DNA from: JAZOTM01 sp045657625
GTDB lineage: Bacteria; Bacillota; Clostridia; Lachnospirales; Lachnospiraceae
Assembly (NCBI GenBank): GCA_045657625.1
Contig: JAZOTM010000027.1
Coordinates: 1-5,399, forward strand
Direction of reading: 5' to 3'
Length of the DNA stretch: 5,399 nucleotides
Position numbers and translations under genes: made by a program. The notes under the pieces were generated by a model, which worked only from the letters and a program-made list of their open reading frames with translations, was not told the origin of the DNA and did no database searches. Of this stretch, positions 1 through 5,399 are shown one piece after another (within the stretch, counting starts at the first letter, position 1; each line of letters starts with the position of its first letter).

Positions 1-237
1 TTGTGCCAAAGTCGCATAATAGCCCGGAGCTGTATGGCCTTTGGAAAGTACGAAACGATCTCTATCCGGATCCTTTGGATTCTTTGGATCCACCTTCATT
101 TCTTCAAAATACAGATAGGTATAAATATCTGCTGCAGACAAAGATCCACCCGGATGTCCGCTTTTTGCGTGGAAAGTTCCTGTAATGACTCCCTTTCGCA
201 CTTCTGTTGCGATTTTTTGTAATTCCTGATTTGTCAT
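1..237 (-). CDS. Transketolase, N-terminal subunit (partial, runs off left edge)
   Basis: This is the first 79 codons of a thiamine-diphosphate-dependent transketolase; the reading frame is open to position 1, so the gene continues outside the window. Transketolase moves two-carbon ketol units between sugar phosphates in the cytoplasmic non-oxidative pentose phosphate pathway. The N-terminal family motif GHPGGSLSAADI is at residues 27-38 and the LSKGH motif at 64-68; H28 and H68 match the conserved histidines near the cofactor in this family. The short lead into the motif (MTNQELQKIA) resembles the N-terminal half of the split, two-gene transketolases common in Clostridia, so a C-terminal subunit gene is expected next, but a full-length enzyme cannot be excluded. 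The ATG at 237 is supported by an AAAGGAG Shine-Dalgarno 5 nt upstream that overlaps the transaldolase stop. The gap to tal is 10 nt, which indicates co-transcription. Confidence 0.93.
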   Translation of the reverse strand, partial: MTNQELQKIATEVRKGVITGTFHAKSGHPGGSLSAADIYTYLYFEEMKVDPKNPKDPDRDRFVLSKGHTAPGYYATLAQ

Positions 238-242
238 GATTT

Positions 243-250
243 CTCCTTTA
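243..250 (-). promoter_or_regulatory. Ribosome-binding site of transketolase overlapping the tal stop codon
   Basis: The minus strand reads TAAAGGAG here: the TAA is the stop codon of the transaldolase gene and AAAGGAG is the Shine-Dalgarno of the next gene, 5 nt before its ATG. Ribosomes ending on tal finish directly on this site, so the two genes are probably translationally coupled. It also fixes the transketolase start at 237. Confidence 0.8.
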
Positions 251-901
251 TTCTCCAAATACAGCTTTGTAATCCGCCTGGAATTTTTCAATTCCCTGAT
301 CTGTAAGAGGATGCTTTGTCATCTGCGCAATGACTCCATAAGGAATGGTTGCGATATCTGCTCCTGCCAAAGCACAATCTGTTACGTGAATCGGATTACG
401 AATAGAAGCAGCGATAATCTGTGTTTCATATCCATAAATGTCAAAAATATCTGCAATCGTACGAATCAAATCGATACCAGGCATATTAATGTCATCTAAG
501 CGACCTAAGAATGGTGAAACATAAGTTGCTCCTGCTTCTGCAGCAAGCATAGCTTGATTTGCTGAGAAAATCAAGGTCACATTTGTCTTAATTCCTTCTG
601 CAGATAAAACTTTTACCGCTTTTAAACCTTCTACAGTCATTGGAATTTTTACTACCATGTTTGGATGAATCTTTGCAATTTCTCTACCTTCTGCAATCAT
701 GCCTTCTGCATCCACAGTCGTTGCTTTTACTTCTCCGCTAATCGGTCCGTCTACAATAGAGGCGATTTCCTTAATTACCTCATTGAAATCTCTACCTTCC
801 TTTGCAATTAAGGATGGATTTGTGGTAACTCCACAAATCACTCCCATATCATTTGCTTTACGAATATCCTCTACGTTTGCTGTATCAATAAAAAATTTCA
901 T
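248..901 (-). CDS. tal: Transaldolase (TalC / short type)
   Basis: A complete 217-residue member of the short transaldolase / fructose-6-phosphate aldolase family, a cytoplasmic class I aldolase with a TIM-barrel fold. Transaldolase moves a three-carbon dihydroxyacetone unit from sedoheptulose 7-phosphate to glyceraldehyde 3-phosphate. Visible motifs are FIDTANVEDI (4-13), GVTTNPSL (24-31), the Schiff-base lysine K85 in VVKIPMT, and YVSPFLGRLDD (127-137). Three positions separate the two activities of the family: E57, T109 and F131 align with Glu96, Thr156 and Phe178 of E. coli TalB, whereas E. coli FsaA has Gln59, Thr109 and Tyr131. This supports transaldolase and argues against fructose-6-phosphate aldolase, an easy misannotation. 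AGGAG lies 9 nt before the ATG. It sits 76 nt after araA and 10 nt before the transketolase gene, its partner in the same pathway. Confidence 0.95.
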   Translation of the reverse strand: MKFFIDTANVEDIRKANDMGVICGVTTNPSLIAKEGRDFNEVIKEIASIVDGPISGEVKATTVDAEGMIAEGREIAKIHPNMVVKIPMTVEGLKAVKVLSAEGIKTNVTLIFSANQAMLAAEAGATYVSPFLGRLDDINMPGIDLIRTIADIFDIYGYETQIIAASIRNPIHVTDCALAGADIATIPYGVIAQMTKHPLTDQGIEKFQADYKAVFGE

Positions 902-913
902 GGTCCTTATCTC

Positions 914-946
914 CTATTTCTTTTCTATTTCCTATTTCCTATTTTC
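914..946. repeat. Tandem CTATTTC heptamer repeat in the araA-tal gap
   Basis: The plus strand carries CTATTTC at 914-920, 925-931 and 932-938, followed by an imperfect copy CTATTTTC at 939-946. On the mRNA this is a purine-rich GAAATAG array ending at the tal Shine-Dalgarno. It may be simple slippage-generated sequence. I see no promoter or convincing terminator in the 76-nt gap. Confidence 0.7.
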
Positions 947-977
947 CGGTAGTTCCCGATACTTTCTTTGTATTCTC

Positions 978-2474
978 TTAACGATAGAACACTTCGCCCA
1001 ACATCAAATCTCTCTTGAAATCACGAATCTTGGTGTCCTTATCAATATAAACAGCTTCAATTCCCATAGCTGCAGCCCAATCACCCATCTGTTCTGCAGT
1101 CAAATCATAAGTGAAGGCTGTATGATGTGCGCCACCTGCCAATAACCAAGCTTCTGTACCTGTATAGAAATCCGGTTGTGGTGTCCAGAAATTAATGGCA
1201 GTAGGTAATTTTGGAAGTGGTTTTTCCACTTTTTTGCAATCCACATCCTGAATAATCAAACGGAAGCGGTTTCCTAAATCAATCAAAGAAGTGGCAATAC
1301 CCTTGCCTTCCTTAGACTGGAATACCAAACGAGCCGGATCCTCTCTATCACCCATGGAAAGTGGCTGACACTTGATTTGAATTTGGCCATCTGCAATCGT
1401 AGGACAAATCTCTAACATGTGTGCCTGAATGATACCTTCTTTTCCTTTTACCAAGTTGTAGGTATAATCTTCCAACATGGAAGTTCCTTTTGCGTTTTCC
1501 ATACCTGCAGTCATAATCTTCATCAAACGAACCATAGCCGCAACCTTCCAGTCGCCTTCTGCACCAAAGCCGTAACCTTTTTCCATCAAGCGCTGAATCG
1601 CAAGACCCGGTAACTGCTGTAACGCCCCCAAATCGCCAAAGTGTGTCACGATTGCCTGATAATTCTTTTCTTCTAAGAATCTCTCAAAACCAAGTTCAAT
1701 CTGTGCCTGTACAGCCACATGTTTCTTGAATTCTTCCGGATCTCTGCCTTCTAAGCAAATATCATATTTTCCATAATATTCATCTACCAATGCATTTACA
1801 TCAGAACCGGAAACTGCCGCAACAGCCTCAGCGATTTCGTTTACCGGATAAGCATCAATTTCCCATCCAAACTTCAACTGTGCCTCTACTTTATCGCCTT
1901 CGGTAACAGCTACGTTTCTCATGTTGTCCGCAACACGCATAACACGAATATGGCTGGATTCCAAAATACCAACTGCGGTACGCATCCAAGCACCTAATTT
2001 TTCCTGTACTTCAGCATCTGCAAAGTAACCCACAATGGTTTTTCTCTCAATACGCATTCTGGATAAAATATGTGCATATTCTCGGTCTCCATGCGCAGCC
2101 TGATTTTCATTCATGAAATCCATATCCATGGTTTCATATGGAATCTCACGATTGTACTGTGTGTGTAAGTGGCAAAGTGGTTTACGTAATTCCTGATGTC
2201 CTAAAATCCAAGACTTTGCCGGAGAGAAGGTATGCATCCAAGTAATAATACCGGCACACTCTTCATCGTTATTTGCTTCATTAAAGGTTTTACGAATAAC
2301 CTCATTGGTAATCATGGTTGGCTTCCAAATAATTTCATACGGAAGTTTACCGGATTTATTTAATACATCTACCATCTCTTTCGCATGAGCTGCTACATGA
2401 GATAAACACTCATCTCCGTATAAATCCTGTGATCCTGTGCAAAACCAAAACTTGTAATTTTTTGTTTTTAACAT
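978..2474 (-). CDS. araA: L-arabinose isomerase
   Basis: A complete 498-residue L-arabinose isomerase, close to the 500 residues of the E. coli enzyme. It interconverts L-arabinose and L-ribulose using a divalent metal, the first committed step of cytoplasmic arabinose catabolism. The N-terminal FWFCTGSQDLYG (9-20), the GIITWMHTFSPAKSWI segment (75-90), the LCHLHTQYNREIPY segment (100-113) and GYGFGAEGDWK (300-310) are typical of AraA. The metal and catalytic residues known from E. coli (E306, E333, H350, H450) have clear counterparts: E306, E335 in LEDYTYN, H352 in AHMLEICPTI, and one of the pair H450/H451 in GGAHHTAF. The ATG at 2474 has an AGGAGG site 8 nt upstream (2483-2488). The gene begins 42 nt after the kinase stop and is followed by tal, with no intervening terminator. 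I see no frameshift or missing active-site residue. Confidence 0.98.
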   Translation of the reverse strand: MLKTKNYKFWFCTGSQDLYGDECLSHVAAHAKEMVDVLNKSGKLPYEIIWKPTMITNEVIRKTFNEANNDEECAGIITWMHTFSPAKSWILGHQELRKPLCHLHTQYNREIPYETMDMDFMNENQAAHGDREYAHILSRMRIERKTIVGYFADAEVQEKLGAWMRTAVGILESSHIRVMRVADNMRNVAVTEGDKVEAQLKFGWEIDAYPVNEIAEAVAAVSGSDVNALVDEYYGKYDICLEGRDPEEFKKHVAVQAQIELGFERFLEEKNYQAIVTHFGDLGALQQLPGLAIQRLMEKGYGFGAEGDWKVAAMVRLMKIMTAGMENAKGTSMLEDYTYNLVKGKEGIIQAHMLEICPTIADGQIQIKCQPLSMGDREDPARLVFQSKEGKGIATSLIDLGNRFRLIIQDVDCKKVEKPLPKLPTAINFWTPQPDFYTGTEAWLLAGGAHHTAFTYDLTAEQMGDWAAAMGIEAVYIDKDTKIRDFKRDLMLGEVFYR

Positions 2475-2516
2475 TTATAGTTCCTCCTCGATTATTTTTC
2501 TATTCTCATTCAAATT

Positions 2517-4112
2517 TTATAATTTTAAGGCTTCCACTGCGGCTTTCTCCGCTGCAAGTCCTGCTTTGTATTTTTCTACATATGCATCAAACCCTTTTAC
2601 ATCCTCCGGGTTTGGTTCCATGACTTCTCCGGTATCCTGCTGGAACACAGTTTCATTCAAATAAGCTTCCAATGTTTTTCCGGCACCGTTTTGCATATAT
2701 GCAGCTAAAATTGCCATACCCCATGGTCCGCCTTCTCCGGCTGTCTTCATGACAGCTACCGGTGCATTCATAGCCGCAGCTAAAATGCTTTGTCCAACAC
2801 CTTTTGTTTTAAAGAGTCCTCCATGTCCGTAAAGTTTATCCACCTTTACCTGTTCCTCTTTAAACAAAATATCACATCCAACCTTCAAGGTAGCTAATGA
2901 TGCATATAAATGACTGCGCATAAAGTTTGCTAATGTGAAACTTGCATCCGGTGTGCGCATAAACAAAGGACGGCCTTCATTTAATCCGGTAACCGGTTCT
3001 CCTGAAAAGTAATTGTAAGCAACAAGTCCGCCACAATCTTTATCTCCTTCTAAAGCCTTCTCATAAAGCCCACCGTACAGTGCATCCATATCCACTTTCT
3101 GACCAATCATTTCCTGGAATTCCTTAAAAATCGAAACCCATGCGTTCAGATCAGAAGTACAGTTATTACAATGAACCATCGCCACTGCATCTCCGGATGG
3201 AGTCGTAACCATGTCTAATTCCTCATGTACTTTTTGCAAGGCTTTTTCCAAAACCACCATCGCAAATACAGAAGTTCCTGCAGAAACATTTCCGGTACGC
3301 ACTCCAACAGAATTCGTAGCTGTCATTCCTGTTCCAGCATCTCCTTCCGGTGGACACATAGGAACTCCGCTTTGCAGATCCCCTTCTACATCCAAAAGCT
3401 TGGCTCCCGCTTCCGTAAGTACACCTGCTTTTTCTCCGGCCTTTAACACCTTTGGTAAGATTCCTGCCAAGTTCCATGCAAATCCTTGCGGCTTACATAA
3501 TTCATCAAACTTCTGAACCATAGTTGTATCGTAATCGCAAGTATCACTGTCAATTGGGAACATACCGCTTGCTTCTCCAACGCCGAGTACTTTTTCTCCC
3601 GTCAACTGCCAATGAATATAGCCAGCCAATGTTGTAAAGAAAGATACCTCTTTCACGTGCTCCTCTTTGTTCAAAATAGCTTGATACAAATGGGCAATAC
3701 TCCATCTTTGTGGAATATTAAACTGGAATGCATCTGTCAGTTCCTTTGCTGCTTCCCCTGTAATCGTATTTCTCCAGGTGCGGAAAGGAACAAGCAACTC
3801 GCCATCCTGATTAAAAGGCAAATATCCATGCATCATTCCGGAAATACCAATCGCACCATAGCTTACCGGAATCACTCCATATTTTTCCTTTACGTCTTTC
3901 TTTAAATCTTGATAGCAGTCCTGTAAACCCTGCCAAATATCCTCTTTGCTATAAGTCCAAATTCCATTTTCCAGTCTATTTTCCCAGACATGAGAACCGG
4001 ATGCGATGGGCTGATGATTTTCATCAATCAATACTGCTTTGATTCTGGTGGAACCAAATTCAATACCTAAAACCGCCTGTCCATTCTCAATACAGTGTTT
4101 TCCGTCCCCCAT
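2517..4112 (-). CDS. FGGY-family carbohydrate kinase, probable L-ribulokinase
   Basis: A complete 531-residue sugar kinase of the FGGY family (two actin-like ATPase domains). The N-terminal phosphate-binding segment GIEFGSTRIKAVLID is at 16-30. PPEGDAGTGM at 254-263 carries the likely catalytic base D258. SAGTSVF (277-283) starts the C-terminal domain, and GHGGLFKTKGVGQ (429-441) and GEGGPWGMAILAAYM (459-473) belong to its nucleotide-binding part. Position directly before araA points to L-ribulose as substrate, giving L-ribulose 5-phosphate. It is shorter than the ~560-residue AraB of E. coli or Bacillus subtilis; Clostridium acetobutylicum is known to use a non-orthologous FGGY ribulokinase (AraK) in its arabinose cluster, and this may be the same group. 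Xylulokinase is the main alternative. AAAGGAGG lies 6 nt before the ATG at 4112. It is the first gene of the operon. The family is certain; the substrate is inferred. Confidence 0.9.
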   Translation of the reverse strand: MGDGKHCIENGQAVLGIEFGSTRIKAVLIDENHQPIASGSHVWENRLENGIWTYSKEDIWQGLQDCYQDLKKDVKEKYGVIPVSYGAIGISGMMHGYLPFNQDGELLVPFRTWRNTITGEAAKELTDAFQFNIPQRWSIAHLYQAILNKEEHVKEVSFFTTLAGYIHWQLTGEKVLGVGEASGMFPIDSDTCDYDTTMVQKFDELCKPQGFAWNLAGILPKVLKAGEKAGVLTEAGAKLLDVEGDLQSGVPMCPPEGDAGTGMTATNSVGVRTGNVSAGTSVFAMVVLEKALQKVHEELDMVTTPSGDAVAMVHCNNCTSDLNAWVSIFKEFQEMIGQKVDMDALYGGLYEKALEGDKDCGGLVAYNYFSGEPVTGLNEGRPLFMRTPDASFTLANFMRSHLYASLATLKVGCDILFKEEQVKVDKLYGHGGLFKTKGVGQSILAAAMNAPVAVMKTAGEGGPWGMAILAAYMQNGAGKTLEAYLNETVFQQDTGEVMEPNPEDVKGFDAYVEKYKAGLAAEKAAVEALKL

Positions 4113-4133
4113 ATGTTACCTCCTTTATATTAT

Positions 4134-4154
4134 ACCCGTTCTTACAAAACGGTA
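4134..4154 (-). promoter_or_regulatory. Leader hairpin just upstream of the kinase RBS
   Basis: In the mRNA sense, CCGTT (4152-4148) can pair with AACGG (4140-4136) across a 7-nt loop, and a further U-A and A-U pair forms past one bulged G at 4135. The structure ends about 8 nt before the AAAGGAGG site. It lacks a following U-tract, so it is not a terminator. A translational or mRNA-stability role is possible but unproven. Confidence 0.4.
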
Positions 4155-4171
4155 ATTTTCGTTGAAAATTA
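4153..4171. promoter_or_regulatory. Perfect 19-bp inverted repeat in the arabinose operon leader (candidate operator)
   Basis: TAATTTTC (4153-4160) and GAAAATTA (4164-4171) are exact reverse complements around a 3-nt centre, GTT. It lies about 12-30 nt downstream of the predicted transcription start, where a repressor would block elongation. It could also form an RNA hairpin, though an AT-rich one. I cannot match it to a named regulator from memory; the AraR consensus I recall (TTGTAC/GTACAA-type) does not fit. Confidence 0.5.
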
Positions 4172-4176
4172 AATAC

Positions 4177-4190
4177 TGTTCACGTGCACA
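4177..4190. promoter_or_regulatory. 14-bp near-palindrome over the transcription start (candidate LacI/CcpA-type operator)
   Basis: TGTTCACGTGCACA reads the same on both strands at 12 of 14 positions and is centred on CG within CACGTG. The outer TG...CG...CA pattern is that of LacI-family operators, including CcpA cre sites, though it lacks the A residues preferred in cre. It touches the -10 box and covers the predicted start of the arabinose transcript, a classic repression position. Confidence 0.5.
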
Positions 4191-4218
4191 TAATATGTCA
4201 AAATTTACATTTTGTCCA
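4190..4218 (-). promoter_or_regulatory. Predicted sigma-70-type promoter of the arabinose operon
   Basis: On the minus strand TGGACA (4218-4213) and TATTAT (4195-4190) are separated by exactly 17 bp; each hexamer differs from consensus at one position. The expected start is near 4183, giving a leader of about 70 nt before the kinase ATG. A perfect TTGACA at 4201-4196 is a possible alternative -35, but its best -10 at 17 bp is only CAGTAT (4178-4173). The promoter sits about 100 bp downstream of the rRNA/tRNA terminator, so the operon should be independently controlled. Confidence 0.65.
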
Positions 4219-4315
4219 GCATAATTTTACACATATTTTATAACTTATTTTTGGGAATATTTACAGAAGCCGCAAAATCTCTTGCTTTTCACGGGCAATC
4301 AAGAATTTTTTTAAC

Positions 4316-4357
4316 AAAAAAAGAGTACAAACCTGACATTTCAAGTTTGTACTCTTT
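4316..4357 (-). terminator. Intrinsic terminator of the rRNA-tRNA operon
   Basis: A perfect 13-bp stem, AAAGAGTACAAAC (4320-4332) with GTTTGTACTCTTT (4345-4357), encloses a 12-nt loop that can pair a little further. On the minus strand the hairpin runs into seven consecutive T (4322-4316). It lies 24 nt past the 3' end of tRNA-Phe and ends the stable-RNA transcript ahead of the arabinose promoter. There is no equivalent T-tract on the plus strand, so it acts in one direction. Confidence 0.9.
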
Positions 4358-4381
4358 GATTTACCTTCCGGTATTTTCGCG

Positions 4382-4454
<73 letters not shown>

Positions 4455-4461
4455 ATAAAAA

Positions 4462-4535
4462 TTGCGGGGATAGGATTTGAACCTATGACCTTCGGGTTAT
4501 GAGCCCGACGAGCTTCCAGACTGCTCCACCCCGCG
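4462..4535 (-). tRNA. Initiator tRNA-fMet (CAT)
   Basis: The 74-nt gene has anticodon CAT in loop CTCATAA. Two initiator hallmarks separate it from elongator Met: the first acceptor position is a C1-A72 mismatch (CGCGGGG against CCCCGCA), and the anticodon stem TCGGG/CCCGA carries three consecutive G:C pairs next to the loop. D arm GAGC/GCTC and T arm ATAGG/CCTAT are intact. The discriminator is A and CCA is not encoded. Confidence 0.97.
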
Positions 4536-4552
4536 ATAAAATAAATATGAAA

Positions 4553-4567
4553 TTGAGCGATGCTCAA
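4553..4567 (-). other. Short hairpin in the tRNA-Tyr to tRNA-fMet spacer
   Basis: TTGAGC (4553-4558) and GCTCAA (4562-4567) are exact reverse complements around a 3-nt loop. It sits 1 nt beyond the mature 3' end of tRNA-Tyr in the transcript. It could guide tRNA 3' processing; no function is shown. Confidence 0.45.
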
Positions 4568-4568
4568 A

Positions 4569-4650
4569 TGGATGGAGGTGGATTCGAACCACCGAAGCAA
4601 TTTGCAGCAGATTTACAGTCTGTCCCCTTTGGCCACTCGGGAATCCATCC
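4569..4650 (-). tRNA. tRNA-Tyr (GTA)
   Basis: An 82-nt class II tRNA with acceptor GGATGGA/TCCATCC, anticodon GTA in loop TGTAAAT region, a long variable arm (around CTGCAAATTGCTTC), and T arm GGTGG/CCACC around TTCGAAT. The extended variable arm is as expected for bacterial tRNA-Tyr. The discriminator is A; CCA is not encoded. Confidence 0.96.
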
Positions 4651-4653
4651 ATT

Positions 4654-4667
4654 TTGGCTTTCGCCAA
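4654..4667 (-). other. GNRA-tetraloop hairpin in the tRNA-Thr to tRNA-Tyr spacer
   Basis: In the transcript TTGGC (4667-4663), loop GAAA (4662-4659) and GCCAA (4658-4654) form a perfect 5-bp stem closed by a GNRA tetraloop. Its first base is the discriminator position of tRNA-Thr, so the hairpin abuts the tRNA. It could affect 3'-end maturation. Confidence 0.5.
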
Positions 4668-4738
4668 GCCGACGATAGGAGTCGAACCTACAACCTATTG
4701 ATTACAAATCAATTGCTCTGCCATTGAGCCACGTCGGC
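4667..4738 (-). tRNA. tRNA-Thr (TGT)
   Basis: The 72-nt gene has acceptor GCCGACG/CGTCGGC, D arm GCTC/GAGC with a short 7-nt loop, anticodon stem ATTGA/TCAAT with loop TTTGTAA (anticodon TGT), and T arm GTAGG/CCTAT around TTCGACT with one G-U pair. The discriminator is T, which is normal for tRNA-Thr. CCA is not encoded. Confidence 0.96.
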
Positions 4739-4750
4739 AAACTATATAAA

Positions 4751-4823
4751 TGGGACCTACAGGGCTCGAACCTGTGACCCTCTGCTTGTAAGGCAGATGC
4801 TCTCCCAGCTGAGCTAAGATCCC
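4751..4823 (-). tRNA. tRNA-Val (TAC)
   Basis: The 73-nt gene has acceptor GGGATCT/AGGTCCC with one wobble pair, D arm GCTC/GAGC, anticodon stem TCTGC/GCAGA with loop CTTACAA (anticodon TAC), and T arm ACAGG/CCTGT around TTCGAGC. The discriminator is A; CCA is not encoded. The spacers on both sides are 11-12 nt of AT-rich sequence. Confidence 0.97.
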
Positions 4824-4834
4824 ATATTTTTTAA

Positions 4835-4908
4835 CGACCCGAAGGGGGTTCGAACCCCTGACCTCCGCCGTGACAGGGCGGCGCTCTAACCAGCTGAGCC
4901 ACCGGGCC
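4835..4908 (-). tRNA. tRNA-Asp (GTC)
   Basis: The 74-nt gene has acceptor GGCCCGG/TCGGGTC with two wobble pairs, D arm GCTC/GAGC, a GC-only anticodon stem CCGCC/GGCGG with loop CTGTCAC (anticodon GTC), and T arm AGGGG/CCCCT around TTCGAAC. The discriminator G is the identity base for tRNA-Asp. CCA is not encoded. It is the first tRNA after 23S rRNA, 92 nt from its 3' end. Confidence 0.97.
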
Positions 4909-4926
4909 AAATGAAAATATAGCAAA

Positions 4927-4951
4927 AGGCTTAAATAATCCTATTAAGCCT
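4927..4951 (-). other. Hairpin in the 23S to tRNA-Asp spacer
   Basis: AGGCTTAA (4927-4934) and TTAAGCCT (4944-4951) are exact reverse complements with a 9-nt loop. In the transcript the stem is followed by only four U, so it looks more like an RNA-processing stem (for example for RNase III) than an efficient terminator. Downstream tRNAs would depend on readthrough. Confidence 0.5.
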
Positions 4952-5000
4952 GCCTTCTTATACTTTCAAAATTTCACACAGACCGATTTATTAACTTCTT

Positions 5001-5399
<399 letters not shown>

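Noticed and set aside
1..222. Plus-strand open frame at the left edge
   Set aside because: It is antisense to the transketolase start, whose cofactor-binding motifs are clear.
946..957. Possible terminator between araA and tal
   Set aside because: CGG and CCG can pair over only 3 bp and no T-tract follows, so it should not stop transcription.
699..1145. 148-codon plus-strand open frame
   Set aside because: It lies antisense to tal and araA, has no convincing ribosome-binding site, and its translation has no recognisable domain; the minus-strand genes are unambiguous.
3223..3477. Minus-strand and plus-strand open frames inside the kinase gene
   Set aside because: These are alternative-frame readings of a well-supported FGGY kinase with low-complexity translations.
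4129..4134. Perfect TATAAT on the minus strand just before the kinase gene
   Set aside because: A start about 7 nt downstream would fall inside the Shine-Dalgarno sequence, and no -35 is present at 16-18 bp. The TGGACA/TATTAT pair upstream fits better.
4695..4925. 76-codon minus-strand open frame with a protein-like LARWLSWLERRPVTAEVRGSNP translation
   Set aside because: It is a translation of the tRNA-Asp, tRNA-Val and tRNA-Thr genes; the RNA cloverleafs explain the sequence completely. Such peptides are frequent false entries in databases.

Overview
The window reads almost entirely on the minus strand and holds two transcription units. On the right (about 5399 to 4316) is the distal end of a ribosomal RNA operon: the last ~400 nt of 23S rRNA, then six tRNA genes in transcription order Asp(GTC), Val(TAC), Thr(TGT), Tyr(GTA), fMet(CAT), Phe(GAA), closed by a strong intrinsic terminator. 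No 5S rRNA gene lies between the 23S and the tRNAs; the gap is only 92 nt.

On the left (about 4218 to 1) is a pentose-utilisation operon. A recognisable promoter (TGGACA, 17 bp, TATTAT) and an untranslated leader of about 70 nt rich in inverted repeats precede an FGGY-family sugar kinase (probably L-ribulokinase), L-arabinose isomerase (araA), a TalC-type transaldolase (tal), and the start of a split transketolase N-terminal subunit that runs off the left edge. Together these convert L-arabinose to L-ribulose, then L-ribulose 5-phosphate, and after a 4-epimerase step (araD, not in the window) feed xylulose 5-phosphate into the non-oxidative pentose phosphate pathway through transaldolase and transketolase. 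Packing tal and tkt into the arabinose operon lets the cell raise downstream capacity together with sugar entry.

The organism is most likely a low-to-moderate GC Gram-positive anaerobe of the Clostridia, perhaps Lachnospiraceae. Support comes from strong AGGAGG ribosome-binding sites, a two-subunit transketolase, the short transaldolase type, a kinase unlike the enterobacterial AraB layout, and an ara-tal-tkt arrangement resembling that of Clostridium acetobutylicum. This placement is inference from gene content and remembered family features, with no database search.

Nothing in the window looks like a mobile element, CRISPR array, defence system or novel enzyme. The points most worth a second look are the absence of 5S from its usual place, the two candidate operators around the start of the arabinose transcript, the kinase subgroup, and small hairpins between the tRNAs.
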